A stretch of 31,412 bases of DNA, from the NCBI GenBank assembly GCA_049514575.1, contig JBEKUX010000037.1:1-31412 (forward strand), in the 5' to 3' direction. A model generated the notes under the pieces. That model had not been told where the DNA came from. It was given only the letters and a program-made list of their open reading frames with translations, and did no database searches. This DNA is from BOG-1184 sp049514575. Its GTDB lineage: Bacteria; Fibrobacterota; Chitinivibrionia; Chitinivibrionales; Chitinispirillaceae. The position numbers were made by a program, and so were the translations under genes. This document shows, one piece after another, positions 1 to 7,274 of the stretch (positions are counted from its first letter, which is position 1; each line of letters starts with the position of its first letter).

Positions 1-170
1 ATGGTAATATAGTTGGTCGTGGTCGCCCACGTTGCCCCGGCAATGGTCCCGCCGTCGGCCCACCGGGCGGCGTTCGTCGAGCTGCGTAAGTATGCGTTCT
101 GGGCAAAAAGAGGCGCGGCAAAGACCAGCAACAGGCATGACACGGCAAGATAACTCTTCCGAAGCTTCAT
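1..170 (-). CDS. Secreted GH30-like glycoside hydrolase, 5' end only (partial)
   Basis: Only the first 56 codons are in the window; the gene runs off the left edge. The translation starts MKLRKSYLAVSC, has a hydrophobic core ending PLFAQ (signal peptide with predicted cleavage after about residue 24), then NAYLRSSTNAARWADGG and TTNYIT. This matches the N-terminus of the neighbouring GH30 gene ending at 3261 almost position for position (MKLQKGYFIASC, PLFAQ, TTNYIQ), so it is called a third tandem GH30 paralog. The catalytic part is not visible. A strong Shine-Dalgarno GGAGG lies 5-6 nt before the ATG, inside a leader string shared with three other enzyme genes in this window. Confidence 0.75.
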   Translation of the reverse strand, partial: MKLRKSYLAVSCLLLVFAAPLFAQNAYLRSSTNAARWADGGTIAGATWATTTNYIT

Positions 171-275
171 AACACCCTCCTCCCAAATGTGTACAGATTA
201 CAATAATTCAGCTCATGTCTTCTATTTCCACACCACGCCGCAAAACGCCGCGTTGCGCTTTTTACGCTTAAGCAG

Positions 276-399
276 ACCTCATCAATCCCGCCACAGACAA
301 ACTGCGATAGTACACTAACACGCTTCTCTTTCATTAAACCTGTTTATTAAGTATAATAGTTTTTTTTTAACATTGCAAGATAAATTTTTAACAGCCTGC
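276..399 (-). repeat. Conserved promoter/leader cassette, copy 1 (partner at 24231-24352)
   Basis: About 124 bp that aligns along its length with 24231-24352. Shared blocks include ACAGACAAA, AGTACACTAA, the promoter hexamers and, upstream of -35, GATAAATTTTTAACAGCCTG. The segment upstream of -35 is better conserved than a spacer needs to be, so it may carry an activator or repressor site. Nearer the gene, 202-237 instead resembles the leaders at 3301-3331 and 5751-5785, making this upstream region a mosaic of the two leader types. Confidence 0.7.
350..378 (-). promoter_or_regulatory. Sigma70-type promoter of the partial GH30 gene
   Basis: On the minus strand TTGCAA (378-373) is separated by exactly 17 bp from TATACT (355-350). 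The same architecture, with the same flanks, occurs upstream of the GH127 gene (24303-24331). Conservation of both hexamers between two otherwise unrelated genes supports function. The leader would be about 170 nt long. Confidence 0.65.
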
Positions 400-434
400 G
401 CTCGCTCGCGGGCAATCGGTTGTTCCCGTAAAAC

Positions 435-463
435 TTGACGCCATACTTCCAAACGTGTATTTT
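435..463 (+). promoter_or_regulatory. Candidate promoter of the 532 beta-barrel gene
   Basis: TTGACG (435-440), a 17-bp spacer, then TATTTT (458-463), 69 bp before the start codon. Spacing is ideal; the -10 is a moderate match. It diverges from the GH30 promoter at 350-378, so the two genes probably share this 171-531 intergenic region. Confidence 0.5.
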
Positions 464-531
464 CTTTTCATCAAGTAACACCTCGATAATGATCGTGAAA
501 TCAACCTCAACAATTCATCAAGGAGGAGAGC

Positions 532-1305
532 ATGAGAAAAATTCTTATCGCAGCGGGCGTCGTTTCAATGGTTTCCATGGCCATGGCCCAGAAGCTCGAG
601 TTCGGGGTTGACGGCGGATACGGGATTGGGGTCGGGACTTCCCTGGTGGGTCAAAATAGAGAGAATAATGTGAACGGGGATATGATCAAGTACGACCAGG
701 TGTATGCGTCCGAAGGCAAGGGCACAAAAATAATGGGAGAGGTGGCTTTTTTCCCCTTTGAGAACTTGGGAATTATGGTTGCATCCGGATATTCGCTGAA
801 GAGCAGTTATACCACGCTGTTTTACGACCCGACAGGAGGATCGCTTTCAACGAAAGGCACCACGAGTTACCTGCCCATCAACATCGGCCTGAAATTCAGG
901 GCCAAATTGGGAATCGTAGAGCCGTATGCCTATGTGGCTCCGGGCATATACCTGCCTCAGAAAACAGTGGACACTACTTCGACCCCGCCGTCCGGGGTTG
1001 GTGGAATGACCTACACCTCTACCTACACCTATGCACTAGGATTCGGCGTTGCCGCAGGTGTCGGCGTCAAGGTTAAACTTCCCTTTTTCTCTGACAGGGT
1101 AGGCATCAAAGTGGAATTCGCACCGACCTATGCATTCGCGAATCCTACGAAATATTCGGAACATACATCCAACGGAACCACGACCTACACCTTCAAGAAC
1201 AATACACCGCCGAATAATCTTGCGCCCAATGAGATTTCAGATCAGCCGCATGATTCTTTCTGTTCCATGGCAGTCATGATCGGTTTGTGTCTTAAGATTT
1301 TTTAG
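532..1305 (+). CDS. Outer-membrane beta-barrel protein (OmpA/OmpW-like size), paralog 1
   Basis: 257 aa. Signal peptide MRKILIAAGVVSMVSMAMA then QKLEFGVDGGYGIGVGT, the glycine/aromatic start typical of small outer-membrane barrels. Alternating hydrophobic and polar strands continue to the end, and the last residue is Phe (CLKIF), the usual beta-barrel assembly signal. Its paralog at 18742-19515 has the same length and closely similar sequence, with strands such as SYLPINIG and EPYAYVAPG. An AGGAGG Shine-Dalgarno sits just before the ATG. The specific role is unknown; it lies between GH30 genes on the opposite strand, so a link to glycan handling at the outer membrane is only suggested by context. 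Confidence 0.85.
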   Translation: MRKILIAAGVVSMVSMAMAQKLEFGVDGGYGIGVGTSLVGQNRENNVNGDMIKYDQVYASEGKGTKIMGEVAFFPFENLGIMVASGYSLKSSYTTLFYDPTGGSLSTKGTTSYLPINIGLKFRAKLGIVEPYAYVAPGIYLPQKTVDTTSTPPSGVGGMTYTSTYTYALGFGVAAGVGVKVKLPFFSDRVGIKVEFAPTYAFANPTKYSEHTSNGTTTYTFKNNTPPNNLAPNEISDQPHDSFCSMAVMIGLCLKIF

Positions 1306-1355
1306 TATTATTAATAAGCGGCGAAGTGTTCGTGCTGGATTTACAACAAAAATGC

Positions 1356-1434
1356 AACTCACCCCCTTTTCCCCTCTCTTACAAGAGAGGGGAAACCCGA
1401 CCCGTCCTCCGCAGGGGGAAGGGAGAGGTGAGTT
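1356..1434. repeat. Inverted-repeat element R1, copy a
   Basis: 79-bp element bounded by AACTCACC and its complement GGTGAGTT, with an internal perfect hairpin CCCCTCTCTT (1371-1380) / AAGAGAGGGG (1383-1392). A second copy at 3690-3788 shares the ends, the hairpin and the AAACCCGACCCGTCCTCC block. It lies downstream of the convergent barrel and GH30 genes. It resembles a REP/MITE-type non-coding element; no transposase is nearby. Confidence 0.75.
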
Positions 1435-1452
1435 AAAGCCGCACCACGCTAC

Positions 1453-1479
1453 GGGGAATTATACCCATAGCGATTAAAA
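1453..1479. repeat. Repeat R2 end (ACCCATAG-type), copy a
   Basis: GGGGAATTA, ACCCATAG and GATTAAAA blocks recur at 18646-18695 (apparently entire) and at 3789-3830. Here and at 3648-3830 an R1 element lies directly before this half. Confidence 0.6.
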
Positions 1480-1542
1480 CAAGGCAAGAAAAGCAATTTT
1501 CCCCAAATCCCCCGGACTGACTCAGGGTCTGCGACGGACGCC

Positions 1543-3261
1543 TCAGTTCACTGCCACTAATTTCTTCTCAACCGTCGTGACAGCGCCGGCCCCGTTCCTG
1601 ATTCTTGCGGCCAGGAGGTAGGTGCCTGAACGCAGGCTGCCCTGCGCCGGCCGGATCGCAATAGCCTGCTCTTCGCCCTGCAGTGCACTGCCGGCGCGGC
1701 GCCCGGTCCAGACGGTCCGTCCCTGCAGGTCAGTAAGGGTGAAGTCGGCCTCCCGTGCGTTTACCGCGGACGAAAGCGAAAAATACAGCGACGAATTGCG
1801 GATACTCACGTTGCTCAGCGCAGGCATGGCACTGCCGTGCAGTTGCATACCCTGCACAGCGGTAGCACTGACGATCCTGATCGTAGTGAACGAGGTTGCC
1901 GGCAATGTGGCCTTGTACATCTCATTCCCGACCTTGACCGTGATCGGGGTCGCGGCGGTGGCCGCAGAGTTCATCACAAGGATGAGATCGCCATTGGGAT
2001 TGAGGAACGCGGCGCTCGTGAGATTTGTAATACCGTTAACAGTAAACTTAATCGCCTTTGCGTTCGGCTTCACGAAATGGCCGAAATGCTTACATGCATA
2101 GAAGTAAGGATTGTAGGTAACTGCCCCGGTGGTGCTATTGATGTTGATCATTACATCCTGAGTCCATCCAAAGCCGCCCGTGCTCGTTTGATCATTAACA
2201 CAATCCCATTCAGTGAAAACAGACGCCCTGCCGGTGGTCAGAAACCCTGCCAGATCGTTGAATTGTTTATTGCCCGTGGACCAGGCCGCGCTGGTGCCAT
2301 TATAGTCTGATTCGGTTTCGATGAACGGGACAGTGGGATAACTGGCCACACACGACGCCCCCCAAGTCCAGTCCTGAAACGAATGGCTGGTAAGGTTTAC
2401 GAAGGGCTTAACGGTCGCGTCATTCATGAAATAGGTTATCCAATCGGCCTGGGTGCCGCAACAATACACTCCCAGTATGATCCTTGTCGAGATGTTATCG
2501 TTCGTGAATTTAGGGATCAGGTAATTCTTGTAGAAGTTCAGCTCATCTGAGTTGGCCCAGCAGCACTGCGGATAATTGCTCCCGCACTCATTCGGCTCGT
2601 TGTTGCAGGTAATCGATTCGATGTTGATCCCTGCAGCTTTAAATCCCTGTACCGCTTTTTCAAGATACAGCGCATAGGCGGTGAGTGTTGCGACGTCCGT
2701 CTTCATGTTGCCCTGTGTATAGCTACCGCTTGTCTTCATCCATCCCGGCGGGCTCCACGGCGAACCAAAAAAACGCATGTTCGGCTGGTAGGCCTGCGCC
2801 CATTTGATCAATGGAATCCGTTTTGTCGAGTCGCGGTGCATACTGAAATTGGTCATAGTATAGTCGGCGTTGCCGCCGTTGTCGTCGAGCGAATATGGGG
2901 CAGCGTTATCGTCGAAATCGCACAACCCGATCGGTATACGGCCCCAGCTTAAATTGGCGCCCGACGTATCGAACATCTGGCGAATGACGCTGTCCCGGCC
3001 CGCTGCGGTGCAGTGGCTTAAGGCATCGTACATCTTTTCCTGGAAGGTACCGCCGATCCCCAGGATCGTCTGATACTGCGTATCAGGGAACATCTGGATG
3101 TAATTGGTCGTGGTCACCCATGCGGTCCCGGCCTTGGCACCGCTGTCGACCCATGGATTGGCGTTCGTCGTTGTGCGGACATATGCGGTCTGGGCAAAAA
3201 GAGGCATCGTACTGACCAGTAACAGGCATGACGCGATAAAATAACCCTTCTGCAGCTTCAT
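1543..3261 (-). CDS. Secreted GH30 family glycoside hydrolase with C-terminal sorting tail
   Basis: 572 aa. Signal peptide ends PLFAQ at about residue 24. The catalytic (beta/alpha)8 barrel covers about 55-400 and shows GH30 hallmarks: GIGGTFQEKM near 68, SPWSPPGWMK at 167-176, acid/base Glu222 in CNNEPN, and nucleophile probably Glu317 in FIETES (Glu315 is the alternative). A beta-sandwich of the kind GH30 enzymes carry spans about 400-465. The last ~85 residues (LTDLQGRTVW, then SGTYLLAARI) resemble a type IX secretion (Por) sorting domain. Motifs fit the glucosylceramidase/beta-1,6-glucanase side of GH30, but the substrate cannot be read from sequence. GGAGG sits 5-6 nt before the ATG. Confidence 0.92.
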   Translation of the reverse strand: MKLQKGYFIASCLLLVSTMPLFAQTAYVRTTTNANPWVDSGAKAGTAWVTTTNYIQMFPDTQYQTILGIGGTFQEKMYDALSHCTAAGRDSVIRQMFDTSGANLSWGRIPIGLCDFDDNAAPYSLDDNGGNADYTMTNFSMHRDSTKRIPLIKWAQAYQPNMRFFGSPWSPPGWMKTSGSYTQGNMKTDVATLTAYALYLEKAVQGFKAAGINIESITCNNEPNECGSNYPQCCWANSDELNFYKNYLIPKFTNDNISTRIILGVYCCGTQADWITYFMNDATVKPFVNLTSHSFQDWTWGASCVASYPTVPFIETESDYNGTSAAWSTGNKQFNDLAGFLTTGRASVFTEWDCVNDQTSTGGFGWTQDVMININSTTGAVTYNPYFYACKHFGHFVKPNAKAIKFTVNGITNLTSAAFLNPNGDLILVMNSAATAATPITVKVGNEMYKATLPATSFTTIRIVSATAVQGMQLHGSAMPALSNVSIRNSSLYFSLSSAVNAREADFTLTDLQGRTVWTGRRAGSALQGEEQAIAIRPAQGSLRSGTYLLAARIRNGAGAVTTVEKKLVAVN

Positions 3262-3300
3262 AACACCCTCCTCCAGTTATAGTGAAATTCAGAGAATTTT

Positions 3301-3530
3301 ATATTCGGTTGATGTCTTCGAATTCCCCACTACGCAGCGGCTCAATTCCCGCAGGAACAATGTCCTCCCTCATCGCTCCAACGTATAGATATTTAATCGG
3401 TTAATCTTTGTAATTTGCAACTCCCTTTCATTAACCCTCTTTCTATAATATAACGCTAAAAAATTATAGATGTATATTTTTCTTTTAACCGCATGTTGCA
3501 CAAATTAAACTTTTAATATATTAATATATT
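3301..3530 (-). promoter_or_regulatory. Conserved upstream region of GH30 gene 2 (partner 5751-5986)
   Basis: About 230 bp that aligns with the region before the next GH30 gene. Conserved blocks in plus-strand reading are GATGTCTTCGA, CTCATCGC, GGTTAATCT, AATTTGCAA, CGTTA-type AT boxes and AAATTAAAC followed by TTTAATATATTAATATATT. The last block (3514-3530) is 17 of the 18 bases of the perfect palindrome at 5969-5986. A -10-like TATATT/TATTAT lies near 3446-3453 in minus-strand reading, followed by GGTTAATGAAAGGGAG, which also resembles the initiation region of the promoter at 350-378. Confidence 0.55.
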
Positions 3531-3647
3531 TTTTTTACCCGTAAACACCCGGGCGAATCAACAGGCGTTGAAAAATCAATGCCGGTTATATCTGCACAGC
3601 ATGGGACGTTGTCTATGATCCTGAGGGCGCATTCCCGTTCGTGCAAG

Positions 3648-3830
3648 AATGAACTATCCCGCAGCAAGCTGCGATGTATCTAAAATTGCAACTCACCCCT
3701 TGATCCCCTCTCTTTTAAGAGAGGGGAAACCCGACCCGTCCTCCTCCGGAGCAGGAACTGCTCCGGAGGGGGAAGGGAGAGGTGAGTTAAAGCCGAAGCA
3801 AGCTTCGGTGAATATGACCCATAGAGATTT
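3648..3830. repeat. Composite repeat: R2 interrupted by R1 (copy b of each)
   Basis: The left part (3648-3673) has GAACTATCCCGCAGCAAGCT with hairpin CGCAGC-AA-GCTGCG. Then comes R1 (3690-3788), bounded by AACTCACC and GGTGAGTT with hairpin CCCCTCTCTT / AAGAGAGGGG. The right part has hairpin CCGAAGC-AA-GCTTCGG and ACCCATAGAGATT. Comparison with the apparently uninterrupted R2 at 18646-18695 suggests that R1 sits inside R2. The small open frames on either strand here are repeat sequence, not genes. Confidence 0.65.
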
Positions 3831-3831
3831 A

Positions 3832-3867
3832 CAAAAAGAACAGGGGTCCGCCGTGGCGAACCCCTGC
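3832..3867 (-). terminator. Rho-independent terminator of GH30 gene 3
   Basis: On the minus strand the hairpin CAGGGGT-T-CGCC / GGCG-G-ACCCCTG (between 3866 and 3841; 7 bp, one mismatch, 4 bp) is followed by TTCTTTTTG. It lies about 60 bp beyond the stop codon of the GH30 gene ending at 3927. Confidence 0.7.
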
Positions 3868-3926
3868 TATTAAAAAAGGCAAGAAAAGCAATTTCCCTCA
3901 AAGCCTCACTGCGAGCTCAGGGCAGG

Positions 3927-5717
3927 TCAGTTCACTGCCGCCACTTTTGACGAAGCCGTTGCGACATTGCCTGCAGCGTCCTTGACCCTGGCGGTCAGGA
4001 TATAGCTTCCCGAACGGAGGCCGGGCCGGATCGCGAACGACTGCTGCCCGGCGACAATCTCGCTGCCCGCGCGATGGCCGCTCCATACGGTCCGTCCCAG
4101 CAGGTCAATCAGCGCAATGTCCATCTCCCGGGCGTTTGTCTCTTGCGGCAGGGAGAAAGAGAGCGTGGATTTGACGAGCCACACGTTGCTCAGGCTGTTC
4201 TCGACGAGTTTTTTCATCTGCGTTCCCCCGGGCAGCACGCTGACGGGCGTGCCCAGAAGACCCTGAGGATAGACGACGATCGTATTGAACGAGTTCCCAG
4301 GCACGTGCAGGGTGTAATTCAAGAGCGTGCTCGCCGCGCCCAGGTTCGTTATTCCGCTGTCCCTGATCACAAGGGTAGTTGCGGCACCGGTATTCTGAAA
4401 GACAAAGAAAAGGGTGCTGTCGGGATTGAGGAACCCGCAGGACTGAGTAATACTTGTATTTCCGCTATTGTTGGTGACCCCGATATTTATCGCGCCCGGC
4501 TTCATGTAGTGGCCGAAATGCTTGTACGCATAATAGTACGGGTTGTAGGTGACCGCATGGGTGCCTGAATTAATGGTGATCGCGACTTCCTGCGCCCAGC
4601 CCCAGCCGCTCTGGGCCGTCTGGTCGTTGACAATGTTCCACGCCTCCACGACCTGGGCGCGGTTGTTGATAAAATTCTGCAGGGTATTCCATTGATCTGT
4701 GCCTTGTGTCCAGCCTTCGGCGTTGGAGCCCGGGGGCAACGTGCCGTAATTCGATTCGGTCTCGATGAACGGTTTGTTGTTCCCGTAGGTGTTCCACCAG
4801 CCCGTTTCCGAGCCGAGGTTCTCGTAGGAGTGGCTACCGGCGCCTATGAAATTGTTAATGGTTGCATTACCGGTGAGATTGCTCGTATAGTCGGTGCAGC
4901 ACCATACGCCGGCTATGATCCTGCACGAGAGGCCGGCCGTATTGAATTGCCCGATCATGTAGTTCTGGTAAAAATCAATCTCCTGCGCGGCGGTCCATCC
5001 GCACGTCGGATAGTTCTGGGAATTCTGGTCCGGCTCGTTCTGGCAGGTGATGTACGTGATGTTCATTCCGGCTTTCGCGAACGCCTGCACTGCTTTGGAA
5101 AGATAGAGCGCATAAGCGGTCTCGTTAGCCGCGGTCGCGTTGAAGGTGCCGTCGTTATATGCGTTGTTGCTCTTCATCCATCTCGGCGGGCTCCACGGCG
5201 ACGCCCAGATTTTCAGGTTCGGCTGGTATTTCTGCGCCGCCCACACCAGCTTGAGCTTTTTAGTCGAATCGCGCGCGATGCTGAAATTCGTCATACTATA
5301 GTCGGCATTACCGTTATTGTCGTCTAACGAGTATGGGGCCGCGTTGTCGTCGAAATCGCAGCAGCCGATCGGATAGCGGCAGTATGAAAAGTTGGCGCCC
5401 GAGGTGTCGAAAATCGCCCGGATGACGCTGTCCTGGCCCGCAGCGCTCAGCACCTGCATCGCATCATACATCCTCTCCTGGAAGCAGCCGCCGATGCCGA
5501 GCATCGTCTGATACTTCGTGGTGGTGTTGAGTTGCACGTAGTTGGCCGGGGCGGCGCCGCTGACTCCCTTATGGACTCCGCTGTCGACCCATGCACCGCC
5601 GCCATTTATCGTGGTGCGCAATATTGCGCAGGCCGAATCGGTACGCGCGGCAAAAAGAGGCATGGCACTGAAAAGCACCACGCATGAAACGACAACACAA
5701 CTCTTCAGAAGCTTCAT
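3927..5717 (-). CDS. Secreted GH30 family glycoside hydrolase, paralog, with sorting tail
   Basis: 596 aa. Signal peptide through about residue 24 (PLFAA). The barrel spans about 60-420: GIGGCFQERM near 74, FDDNAAPYSLDDN near 122, SPWSPPRWMK at 173-182, acid/base Glu228 in CQNEPD, nucleophile probably Glu321 in FIETES. A beta-sandwich follows (about 420-495) and a type IX-like tail (IDLLGRTVWSGHRAG, SGSYILTARV, ending KVAAVN) fills the last ~85 residues. It is clearly paralogous to the gene at 1543-3261 throughout, including the tail and the 3' flank (GGCAAGAAAAGCAATTT in both). Tandem copies of divergent sequence usually mean related but not identical substrates. Strong GGAGG ribosome site. 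Confidence 0.92.
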   Translation of the reverse strand: MKLLKSCVVVSCVVLFSAMPLFAARTDSACAILRTTINGGGAWVDSGVHKGVSGAAPANYVQLNTTTKYQTMLGIGGCFQERMYDAMQVLSAAGQDSVIRAIFDTSGANFSYCRYPIGCCDFDDNAAPYSLDDNNGNADYSMTNFSIARDSTKKLKLVWAAQKYQPNLKIWASPWSPPRWMKSNNAYNDGTFNATAANETAYALYLSKAVQAFAKAGMNITYITCQNEPDQNSQNYPTCGWTAAQEIDFYQNYMIGQFNTAGLSCRIIAGVWCCTDYTSNLTGNATINNFIGAGSHSYENLGSETGWWNTYGNNKPFIETESNYGTLPPGSNAEGWTQGTDQWNTLQNFINNRAQVVEAWNIVNDQTAQSGWGWAQEVAITINSGTHAVTYNPYYYAYKHFGHYMKPGAINIGVTNNSGNTSITQSCGFLNPDSTLFFVFQNTGAATTLVIRDSGITNLGAASTLLNYTLHVPGNSFNTIVVYPQGLLGTPVSVLPGGTQMKKLVENSLSNVWLVKSTLSFSLPQETNAREMDIALIDLLGRTVWSGHRAGSEIVAGQQSFAIRPGLRSGSYILTARVKDAAGNVATASSKVAAVN

Positions 5718-5750
5718 AACACCCTCCTCCAGTTATAGTGTATAGTTAAA

Positions 5751-5986
5751 AATAATTCAGCTTATGTCTTCGATTTTAACACCACGGTGCACCTGAGTTC
5801 CGGCAGGAGCAGGCAATACCCCACCTCATCGCCCCCAACGAATGGATGCTTAGACGGTTAATCTCTAATTTGCAATTCCCCTCCATCACCTATTAAACTA
5901 AATATAACGTTAAAAATATAAAAATGCATACACTTTGTATATCCATGTTTTGCATAAATTAAACTATTTAATATATTAATATATTA
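5751..5986 (-). promoter_or_regulatory. Conserved upstream region of GH30 gene 3 with 18-bp palindrome
   Basis: Counterpart of 3301-3530. It ends in the perfect palindrome TAATATATTAATATATTA (5969-5986), preceded in plus-strand reading by TGCATAAATTAAACTA. The palindrome lies ~250 bp from the start codon, so it may be an upstream regulator site or UP-like AT-rich DNA rather than a core promoter. The near part (5751-5785, AATAATTCAGCTTATGTCTT) also matches 202-237. Confidence 0.55.
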
Positions 5987-6133
5987 TCCGCAACAGAGCA
6001 GCCTTGAACTCTGGAAAAATTTCAAGGTGCAATGGAAGAGGATATTTTGTAAAGGCAATGTATGAAAATTCCGTTCGTACTATAACTTATTAACCGACCT
6101 TTGGCCATGAATACGGCATCTGAATATTCCGCC

Positions 6134-6269
6134 GGGATTATTGATTAACAGCGCCTCGGGCCATGATGCGATGAAACGTACCTGAGATTGACAAGCGCGC
6201 TGATAAGCGCGCTTGTCAGCGCGCTTTGCGGGGCATCAGGGCAATAATATTATATTTGACACCGTCCCT
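6134..6269. repeat. Repeat R3, copy a
   Basis: Left end GGGATTATTGATTAACAGC (6134-6152) is identical to 19675-19693. The right end has GCGCGCTTTGCGGGGCAT, an AT block and ACCGTCCCT (6261-6269), as at 19787-19839. The middle differs between copies and here carries the perfect hairpin GACAAGCGCGC (6190-6200) / GCGCGCTTGTC (6207-6217). Right-end-only copies occur at 25708-25777 and, weakly, 31055-31082. Confidence 0.7.
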
Positions 6270-6276
6270 AGATAGC

Positions 6277-6320
6277 TTGACATGTCTGGTGTTGTATGTA
6301 GTGTTGAATAAATTCAACAC
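6277..6320 (+). promoter_or_regulatory. Candidate promoter with overlapping operator palindrome
   Basis: GTGTTGAATAAATTCAACAC (6301-6320) has 9-bp perfect arms around AA. TTGACA (6277-6282) lies upstream at a distance that would place -10 on the left edge of the palindrome, though no good -10 hexamer is present. A run of five T follows the palindrome, so an attenuator is the alternative. It sits about 95 bp before the TIGR02147 gene and could be an autoregulatory site. Confidence 0.4.
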
Positions 6321-6413
6321 TTTTTCCCAATATGACTCGTTTTATTCATCTATTCCGACTTTTTTCTTTTATATTTAAAATAAGGACGCTTTAAAAGGAG
6401 CTATCCGTTTCTT

Positions 6414-7274
6414 TTGAACGCGAGCAAACCTATGAAGCCGATTTTCGAATATTCCGACTATCGCGGTTTCCTGGCCGATTGCTACAGAGAGAAGAAGGCA
6501 GAAAATCCCGTCTTTTCCTATCGATTCATGGCGCAGCATGTCGGGTTCAAATCGGCAGGACATTTTACAAAAATTATCCAGGGGAAAGCGAACATCTCCG
6601 TTTCATTGGCGCTTCGTTTCGCCGATTTTTTCAAGTTCAACAAGAAACAAACGGAATACTTTCAAACGCTTGTGCTCTACAATCAAGCGAAGAACCATCA
6701 GGATAAACGCCGTTACTTCGAAAAAATGCTGGCATTCAAGGACGCGAAAATCGTCACGGTCGGGGCCACGCAGTACGAGTTTTATGAAAAATGGTATTAT
6801 ACGGTGGTTCGTGAGATCCTCGCGTTCTTCCCTGTCAAAGAGAACTTCGCCGAGCTCGCCGGGCGCATAGTTCCGCCCATTACCGAAAAAGAAGCGAAAA
6901 AGGCGGTCGAGGTGCTCGAAAGGCTCGGATTCATCGCCAAAGACGCCGACGGCTATTATCATCAGGCCGACCCGCTGCTGATGGCCGATCGTCAAGCGAC
7001 CTCCCTTGCCGTCGACAATTACATCCTCAACAACATCGAGCTTGCGCGCGAAGCAATCGATCGTTTTCCAAAAGACGAACGCAAACTCTCCGCCACGACG
7101 CTTACCATATCAAAAGCGACGTATGATAAAATCATCAATGAACTCCAGGAGTTCAGACGGCATATCCTGACCCTGGCGCAACAGGATCAGGCCCCCCAAA
7201 GAACCTATCAGTTCAACTTTCAGATATTTCCCGTGACAAAAGCAATGGCCGCTCCCGCAAAGGAGAAAGCATGA
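6414..7274 (+). CDS. TIGR02147 family protein (Fibrobacter-type paralogous family)
   Basis: 286 aa from TTG at 6414, or 280 aa from ATG at 6432. The ATG gives the family-typical start MKPIFEYSDYRGFL, but the only clear ribosome site, AAAAGGAG (6393-6400), is 13 nt from the TTG and 31 nt from the ATG, so TTG is kept. Residues about 30-75 (FSYRFMAQHVGFKSAGHFTKIIQGKANIS) read as a helix-turn-helix of the XRE type. The middle and C-terminal parts are helical (KEAKKAVEVLERLGFI looks like a winged-helix wing). No signal peptide; cytoplasmic. The family has many paralogs in Fibrobacter and no established function; a transcription regulator is inferred. The stop codon overlaps the next start (ATGA). 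Confidence 0.85.
   Translation: MNASKPMKPIFEYSDYRGFLADCYREKKAENPVFSYRFMAQHVGFKSAGHFTKIIQGKANISVSLALRFADFFKFNKKQTEYFQTLVLYNQAKNHQDKRRYFEKMLAFKDAKIVTVGATQYEFYEKWYYTVVREILAFFPVKENFAELAGRIVPPITEKEAKKAVEVLERLGFIAKDADGYYHQADPLLMADRQATSLAVDNYILNNIELAREAIDRFPKDERKLSATTLTISKATYDKIINELQEFRRHILTLAQQDQAPQRTYQFNFQIFPVTKAMAAPAKEKA

Larger units (their letters stand above)
5718..6413. other. Gene-free intergenic region (promoters and repeats)
   Basis: 696 bp between divergent genes. It holds the GH30 leader and palindrome (5751-5986), an AT-rich stretch with no recognisable gene, repeat R3 (6134-6269) and the palindrome at 6301-6320 ahead of the TIGR02147 gene. No open frame with support was seen. Confidence 0.7.

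Noticed and set aside
1371..1392. Strong hairpin as a terminator for the barrel gene at 532-1305
   Set aside because: There is no T-run on either side, and the hairpin is a constant part of repeat R1 at another locus, so it is better read as part of the element.
3649..3901. Small overlapping open frames on both strands
   Set aside because: They are composed of the R1/R2 repeats and the GH30 terminator.
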